64,000 nucleotides of DNA from Pristionchus mayeri (taxonomy: Eukaryota; Nematoda; Chromadorea; Rhabditida; Neodiplogasteridae). The DNA is taken from contig BTRK01000002.1 in NCBI GenBank assembly GCA_036245805.1, positions 5,080,689 through 5,144,688 of the forward strand, in the 5' to 3' direction. The notes below the pieces were generated by a model. That model had not been told where the DNA came from. It saw only the letters and a list, made by a program, of their open reading frames with translations, and searched no databases. A program made the translations under genes and the position numbers. Shown piece after piece: positions 59,801-64,000 of this stretch. The stretch's first letter is position 1. Every line of letters starts with the position of its first letter.

Positions 59801-59947
59801 ACATAGCCTACAGTATTCAATGGTATCCGTGTCCTACAGTACTGCCTACCGTACCTCAACATCCGGATACTGCATGGCAAGCGAGATGGCGCGGATGTCA
59901 TCCGAGACACCGTCAGTGTCGATGATGAGCTTGCGCTTGGATGCCAT
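53878..59947 (-). CDS. Inosine-uridine type nucleoside hydrolase
   Basis: Hydrolyses the N-glycosidic bond of ribonucleosides to free base and ribose (family knowledge). Exons 59947-59855, 59470-59381, 59336-59283, 58774-58694, 58410-58352, 58116-58033, 57719-57670, 57564-57484, 54862-54795, 54600-54464, 54264-54151, 54103-54035 and 53971-53878 give 1074 nt, 357 aa. If exon 10 starts at 54564 instead, the protein is 345 aa, still in frame. The calcium-binding loop near the N-terminus is DTDGVSDD, where DTDPGxDD is usual; the Asp residues are kept. Further landmarks: [67 protein letters not shown] and QVMVDW. No signal peptide, so probably cytosolic. Confidence 0.9.
54870..55774. mobile_element. 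hAT-like element, array unit 1
   Basis: Runs TAGGGTCATCCACTC to GATGATTGTCCCTA, 905 bp, AT-rich, no transposase. Its first base is 7 bp from the 3' end of the nucleoside-hydrolase intron (AG at 54864-54863). The same family is seen whole, with an 8-bp target duplication, at 61995-62900. Confidence 0.7.
55775..56678. mobile_element. hAT-like element, array unit 2
   Basis: Head-to-tail copy sharing its boundary with unit 1 (GTCCCTAGTCCTCCACTC). It keeps the internal landmarks GCGGAAAGAGGATAGCGTCA and CTCCGCCCACCG. Confidence 0.7.
56679..57377. mobile_element. hAT-like element, array unit 3 (5'-truncated)
   Basis: Starts at an internal family position (TCACTACAAGAAAATTTCG) and ends GATGGTGGTCCCTA. 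It is the unit most similar to 61995-62700 read on the other strand. Confidence 0.7.
57794..57883. mobile_element. CRE-palindrome MITE, copy 7
   Basis: Flanked by GAGATGAC and GAGATGAT (8-bp duplication with one mismatch). In the nucleoside-hydrolase intron between 58033 and 57719. Confidence 0.85.
58997..59079. mobile_element. CRE-palindrome MITE, copy 8
   Basis: Left arm intact (GGCACTAGGTCGGATGAGAA); right arm shorter and mutated. In the nucleoside-hydrolase intron between 59283 and 58774. Confidence 0.75.
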
Positions 59948-61270
59948 CCTGATGGTTAATCTTTGAACTCTTGATCGGCGATCTTGAGCTTATCTTGAGA
60001 ATTATCGCTGATCGTTCAATCAGACAATCAATGCATTGACCTGGTGAAAGACATTATTTTTCGAAACTTGGGAATTAATCTATGATTCATAGACTATGAA
60101 TCATAGACTATCATCTACTCGATACACGTCCATTTATCATTGAGATTGACTGTAAATGATTGGAAAGTATTTACAAAATATAGGAATGAAAAGCTCAAAG
60201 AAATGTATCATGGTAGTGGTGAAAGTGCGAAAAAAGGGCGAAATTAGGAACGAAAAGATCAAAAAATGAGAAAAAGTACCTCTCGAGCAACTGCGAATGG
60301 CACGATTCTGAGCGAGTGATAAGAACAGTGAGCAGTGCCCTTATCAACAGGGAGACGGCCCGCATTATCTCCTGAAGTCCTGAGCGAGAGATGCGAGATA
60401 GCATGGAAAATGAGGAGAGTGAGGTGAGAGAGGGGCGAGAGAGCGTGTGAATTGAGGAGAGTCCGGCGCCGTACTATGGTATGTGATAAGATAGATCAAA
60501 AGGCCGTCAACTGAACGAGTTATGAAAGCGGGGAAAATTGAGTGGAAAATACAGTAGTTTAGGTATGATACCGTAATCTACCGTGCCCGCATGTCAGGCA
60601 CAAATTGTGTCTGACTCTCTCCAGTTTCCGTACTCTCTCGCTTACTCTATGAGATGAGAGGGAATGAGATATGGACAGAGCTTGTGGCATGGTAGTGTGA
60701 ATACGAACAGCAAATAAAAGTGCCATGAAGAGCATTTTTCTGTCTAGTCACACGTTTAAGCACGGCCTCACAGCGTGCTCTCTTCATTCTGCATACTCTC
60801 TCGTCTATCCAAGCGGAGGTAGATGCAGAGTGAAGAGAGCCAGCCCTATCACACGTTACACCCATAGATAGGGACCACAAGGTGGTTACCCGAAATCGTC
60901 ACACAGGTCTAATTGTGTTGTTAATGTGTTCGTATGGGGCTAAATAGGACCATGCATTTTGAATTAGGTTGATATCTAATCTTTGAGCCAAGTTATGACC
61001 CGAAATGTGGGCGAATTAATCATAACGTGAAAGGCCCAAAAAGCGAGACGAGAGAAAGAGGGGCGGAGCCTATTTCTCCTTTGCCGTTTCAATTCTCGAA
61101 ACGATCGGGTAGGGCTACGCCGAAGTCTGCAGAGGAAGAAATGGGGCTTTCACGTATTTAGAGTGCTCTCTAGTCACATCGGGTGAGAGACGGGTGGAGG
61201 GAGGGGAGGGAGAGGGATGAGAGAACGCAGAAAGAGTTGCCAGCCAGGCGCGCTTCGAATTCGAAGAAAC
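59948..61270. other. Upstream region of the nucleoside hydrolase
   Basis: No gene supported. Contains several CTCTC/GAGAG motif copies (60.40-60.45, 60.61-60.67 and 60.77-60.84 kb), a small hairpin around 60081-60115 (ATGATTCATAGACTATGAATC), and AT-rich sequence likely to include the promoter. Confidence 0.4.
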
Positions 61271-61545
61271 ACAATCTTCATTCCCAATCAAATCACTCGT
61301 TCAAAATTGAATTTGGAAGCTCTTTTCATCCTCTTTCGAATGAGCCTCCGTGACCCTGGAAATTCCTTTTCTGAGTATGTCTGCATACGAGTTTTATAGT
61401 TTTCTAAGTCCAGTCGCTCTATAAAACTTGTATGCTGACCTACTTAGAGATGGATTTTCCAGGGTCACGGAGGCTCATTCGAAAGAGGATGAAAAGAGCT
61501 TCCAAATTCTTTTTTGATCGAGTGATTTGGTTGTGAACGAGGACT
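61271..61545. mobile_element. Inverted-repeat element with 110-bp arms
   Basis: The left arm, including CATCCTCTTTCGAATGAGCC, is repeated in reverse complement at the right (GGCTCATTCGAAAGAGGATG). The loop is about 25 bp around CTAAGTCCAGTCGC. No coding capacity. Confidence 0.7.
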
Positions 61546-61778
61546 GTGCTCCTCTTGTCTCGCTTTTACGGGGTAAAGTGTCCGAGCCGAGTGGGCGGAG
61601 CTTGCGGAGTCTACCCATAGAGGAAGTCCAATAACTATTGAATTGAGCGGATCGAACTAAAGATATTGGAATACGAAGGGAGATTGCAGTGCAATGGTGG
61701 ACTAGGACTATGTCATCGGAAGCCCTACGGTGCCGGGGTACGGTAGTTTATTGAATAAAACATCGTTTCAACCACTGC

Positions 61779-63250
61779 AGCAGTTAGCGCCATCGGCTTA
61801 TACACATAACGATGCTCCTACATCATCGTCCTCTCCGCGGTCTCTCACCCGGCGCGGCTAGAGAGCGCCGCGCCTACGTGAGATCTCCTCTCGCTCCCTT
61901 CGTCGGATTTCATCCCATATCTCAAGGTATGCTTGAGCTTCTGACCAGATACTCTCTGTGTCGGAGAAAGCAGTTTTTGGGCAGCTCTGAGGGGTAGGGA
62001 CCACCATCTGTAAATTAAAAACCTTAAAACCGGGAAAAGGTTGTGCACGATTTGCTGTTTCCCAACTGCCCGCGAGTTTAAATCTGTGAAGAAAATTGTT
62101 TTTTTAAAGCTCTTTCGATTTCTAGAAGATGCCCCTCTCCAATTTCTAAGATATAAGTAGAACATAGCTTATGGAAGCTACCAAAAAAATGTAAAAAATA
62201 AATATGTCAGCGAAAAAATTCTGTTGGCTCATGAATTATCTAACATTCAGATTTAATTCGGTAGCAATCGTTTAAGGGGATGCCCCTCTCCAATTCTGAG
62301 AAGAGCTGTTCTGCTTCCTGAAATGGTTTACTGAACGAAAAAGTAGCAAAAATTATGTCAGCGCTCTGAAGCTAAATGATGATGATCTTGCTGAGCATGT
62401 AGTGCGCTGTAGCTAATATTTCTGTGATTGCAATGTTTTTATTCATTCTGCGCACTACAATGAGCACAGATAGAATCTACTAGCTATTAAAAAGGTAGAA
62501 TGATTAGAAATTTAAATATATCAAACGCTTGTCGTGAAGATACAGTATACCGTTCTCATTTGTCGAGAGTACATAGTACCACTTGCTTTAATTTTTTTCA
62601 TAATTGGATCAATTATTGATCGTGCATGTGCGTTCTATAGAATGCAATAAAAGAAATTGCTAATAAAGTTTTTCGAAATTTTCTTGTAGTGACCCGCTAA
62701 ACTGATGTGACCCAGCGAACCGCGGGATCGCTTGCACTACACCACGGTGGGCGGGGCTTAGAGAAACATCCTGACACTCGCTCAAATTAGCATTTAATGA
62801 AATTATAGTGACGCTATCCTTTTTCAACGCCCTCGAATACCCCATTGCGCACCATATCAGAATTTTGGAAAATTGTTGAAGATTTGAGTGGAAGTCCCTA
62901 CTGAGGGGGATCTCCCGGGAGCAAAAGTATTGGAAGTGCTGATGGTCGTTCCTTCTTTGCTGGTTTCAACGGCTGCAGCAGTTAGCGCCATCGGCTTATG
63001 CACTGAACGATGCTCCTACCACGTCGTCCTCTCCGCGGTCTCTCACCCGGCACGGCTAGAGAGCGTCGCGCCTACGTGAGATCTCCTCTCGCTCCCTTCG
63101 TCGGATTTCATCCCATATCTCAAGGTACGCTTGAGCTTCTGACCAGATACTCTCTGTGTCGGAGAAAACAGTTTTTGGGCCGCTCTGAGGGGGATCTCCC
63201 CGGAGCAAAAGTATTGAAAGTGCTGATGGTCGTCCGCTTGATTGATTCAT
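61779..63250. repeat. Tandem module of about 290 bp, two copies, first split by a hAT element
   Basis: The segments 61779-61994 and 62968-63195 are over 90% alike by eye (GCAGCAGTTAGCGCCATCGG through TCTCTGTGTCGGAGAAA). Each is followed by GATCTCCC...GGAGCAAAAGTATT. On the minus strand both can encode a charged helix (EAQAYLEIWDEIRRREREE), so they may be duplicated exons or part of a repeat gene; no family recognised. Confidence 0.6.
61995..62900. mobile_element. hAT-like non-autonomous element with 8-bp target duplication
   Basis: Element TAGGGACC...AGTCCCTA, 906 bp, flanked by CTGAGGGG at 61987-61994 and 62901-62908. In reverse orientation it matches the three-unit array at 54870-57377. 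No transposase. It interrupts the tandem module around it. Confidence 0.85.
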
Positions 63251-64000
63251 CGATTGCAGCAGCAGCATCATCTCATGTGCACCCTGTGCGGCTAAAGATC
63301 ACCGTGTCTACGACCGTTCTACTCTCGCAGCACTGTCTGAGGACGCTTTTGGTAGCGGCTGAACCGTCCTCGAGGTCGTGATCCTAGCTTGAGTCAGTCG
63401 TCTGCAAGATATATGGTATGTTACGATACGAGCTTCGGATTCCGTGTACCCGATGGATACGGTAGGCTCTCGTCGTTGGAGAGATCCAATTGAGCGTCCG
63501 CATTGTTGCGGGTGGAAACTGCTACGGTAGGTTCTCACGCTTTGCGCTGATTCTGAAGCACCGGCATGGGTGCGGCGTTTCTTGTCGTTCTCGCCGGTAA
63601 GGATACCCTGGAGATAGGCATTGTTAAATATTGAAAATGAACTATTTTAGCTTAATTTTTTGAGAAAACCGTATAAATGCCGGAAAATAGCGTTCTGGCT
63701 GGCTTTGCGTGCAGAGCCGTTAACCAGTAAACAGAATATTATTTACTGTGTTTACGCTCAAATGCTCCCAAAAATATTCACGAAACGCAAAACTCACTGG
63801 AGACTTGTTTGCTTTCGTGTTGTTTTTCGCAAGCGTTTTAACATTTTGGCCGGGTGGTTTCTTGGAATTTTTTCGTAATTACGTCTTTGCTACTCTGGCA
63901 ACGTATTCTAGGCTGGACAGATCATCATAGAAGCGTTAAACTCGCTGTGAAGATAAGGTTTTCTTGCGAAAGTGTATGACTCATCCTTGGGTGCATTCAT
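63251..64000. other. Right-edge sequence, nothing identified
   Basis: A partial third copy of the tandem module begins near 63230 and then diverges. Beyond it I see TACGGTAG words but no gene, RNA or element I can support. Confidence 0.4.

Overview
The window looks like nuclear DNA of a free-living or parasitic nematode (inference). The grounds are: four intron-rich protein genes with short AG-ending introns; a BEL/Pao retrotransposon with a phlebovirus-G2-like envelope, a type known from nematodes (Tas of Ascaris, Cer7/Cer13 of C. elegans); and many small inverted-repeat and mariner elements. The intron density (90 introns in four genes) is more like Diplogastridae such as Pristionchus than C. 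elegans, but the species cannot be fixed from the sequence.

All four host genes lie on the minus strand. I built their exon models by hand from splice sites, reading phase and protein similarity; every model sums to a multiple of three. In transcription order they are: (1) an inosine/uridine-type nucleoside hydrolase, 59947-53878, 13 exons; (2) the WDR3/UTP12 orthologue of the small-subunit processome, 52748-41575, 32 exons, 980 aa; (3) a small membrane-anchored protein with two KH domains, 41137-37818, 8 exons, 253 aa, resembling TDRKH/AKAP1 but without a Tudor domain; (4) biotin-protein ligase (holocarboxylase synthetase, bpl-1), 36245-2992, about 41 exons, 1278 aa, spread over 33 kb. WDR3 and the KH gene are only 437 bp apart, so an operon is possible. 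A plus-strand gene may end tail-to-tail with bpl-1 at the left edge (weak).

Most remaining DNA is mobile elements. A 9.2-kb BEL element with near-identical LTRs and a 5-bp target duplication sits in intron 7 of bpl-1. It is nested inside a MITE whose uninterrupted copy at 6.2 kb shows the empty site. There are eight or nine copies of a palindromic hAT-type MITE carrying two CRE/ATF sites, a decayed full-length mariner plus its internally deleted derivative, a third mariner-like element, two copies of a long-hairpin MITE, a head-to-tail array of three hAT-like elements that fills one nucleoside-hydrolase intron, and an intact hAT-like relative at 62 kb. The left edge is a nest of RTE and CR1-like non-LTR fragments with a foldback element.

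The most unusual observations are: at least 14 of 90 introns begin with GTACGGTA, a word also abundant elsewhere in the non-coding DNA; several elements end within about 5-15 bp of a splice site; one WDR3 intron is probably GC-AG; and a diverged tandem repeat of about 135 bp lies inside a bpl-1 intron. The right 4 kb hold no gene I can support.
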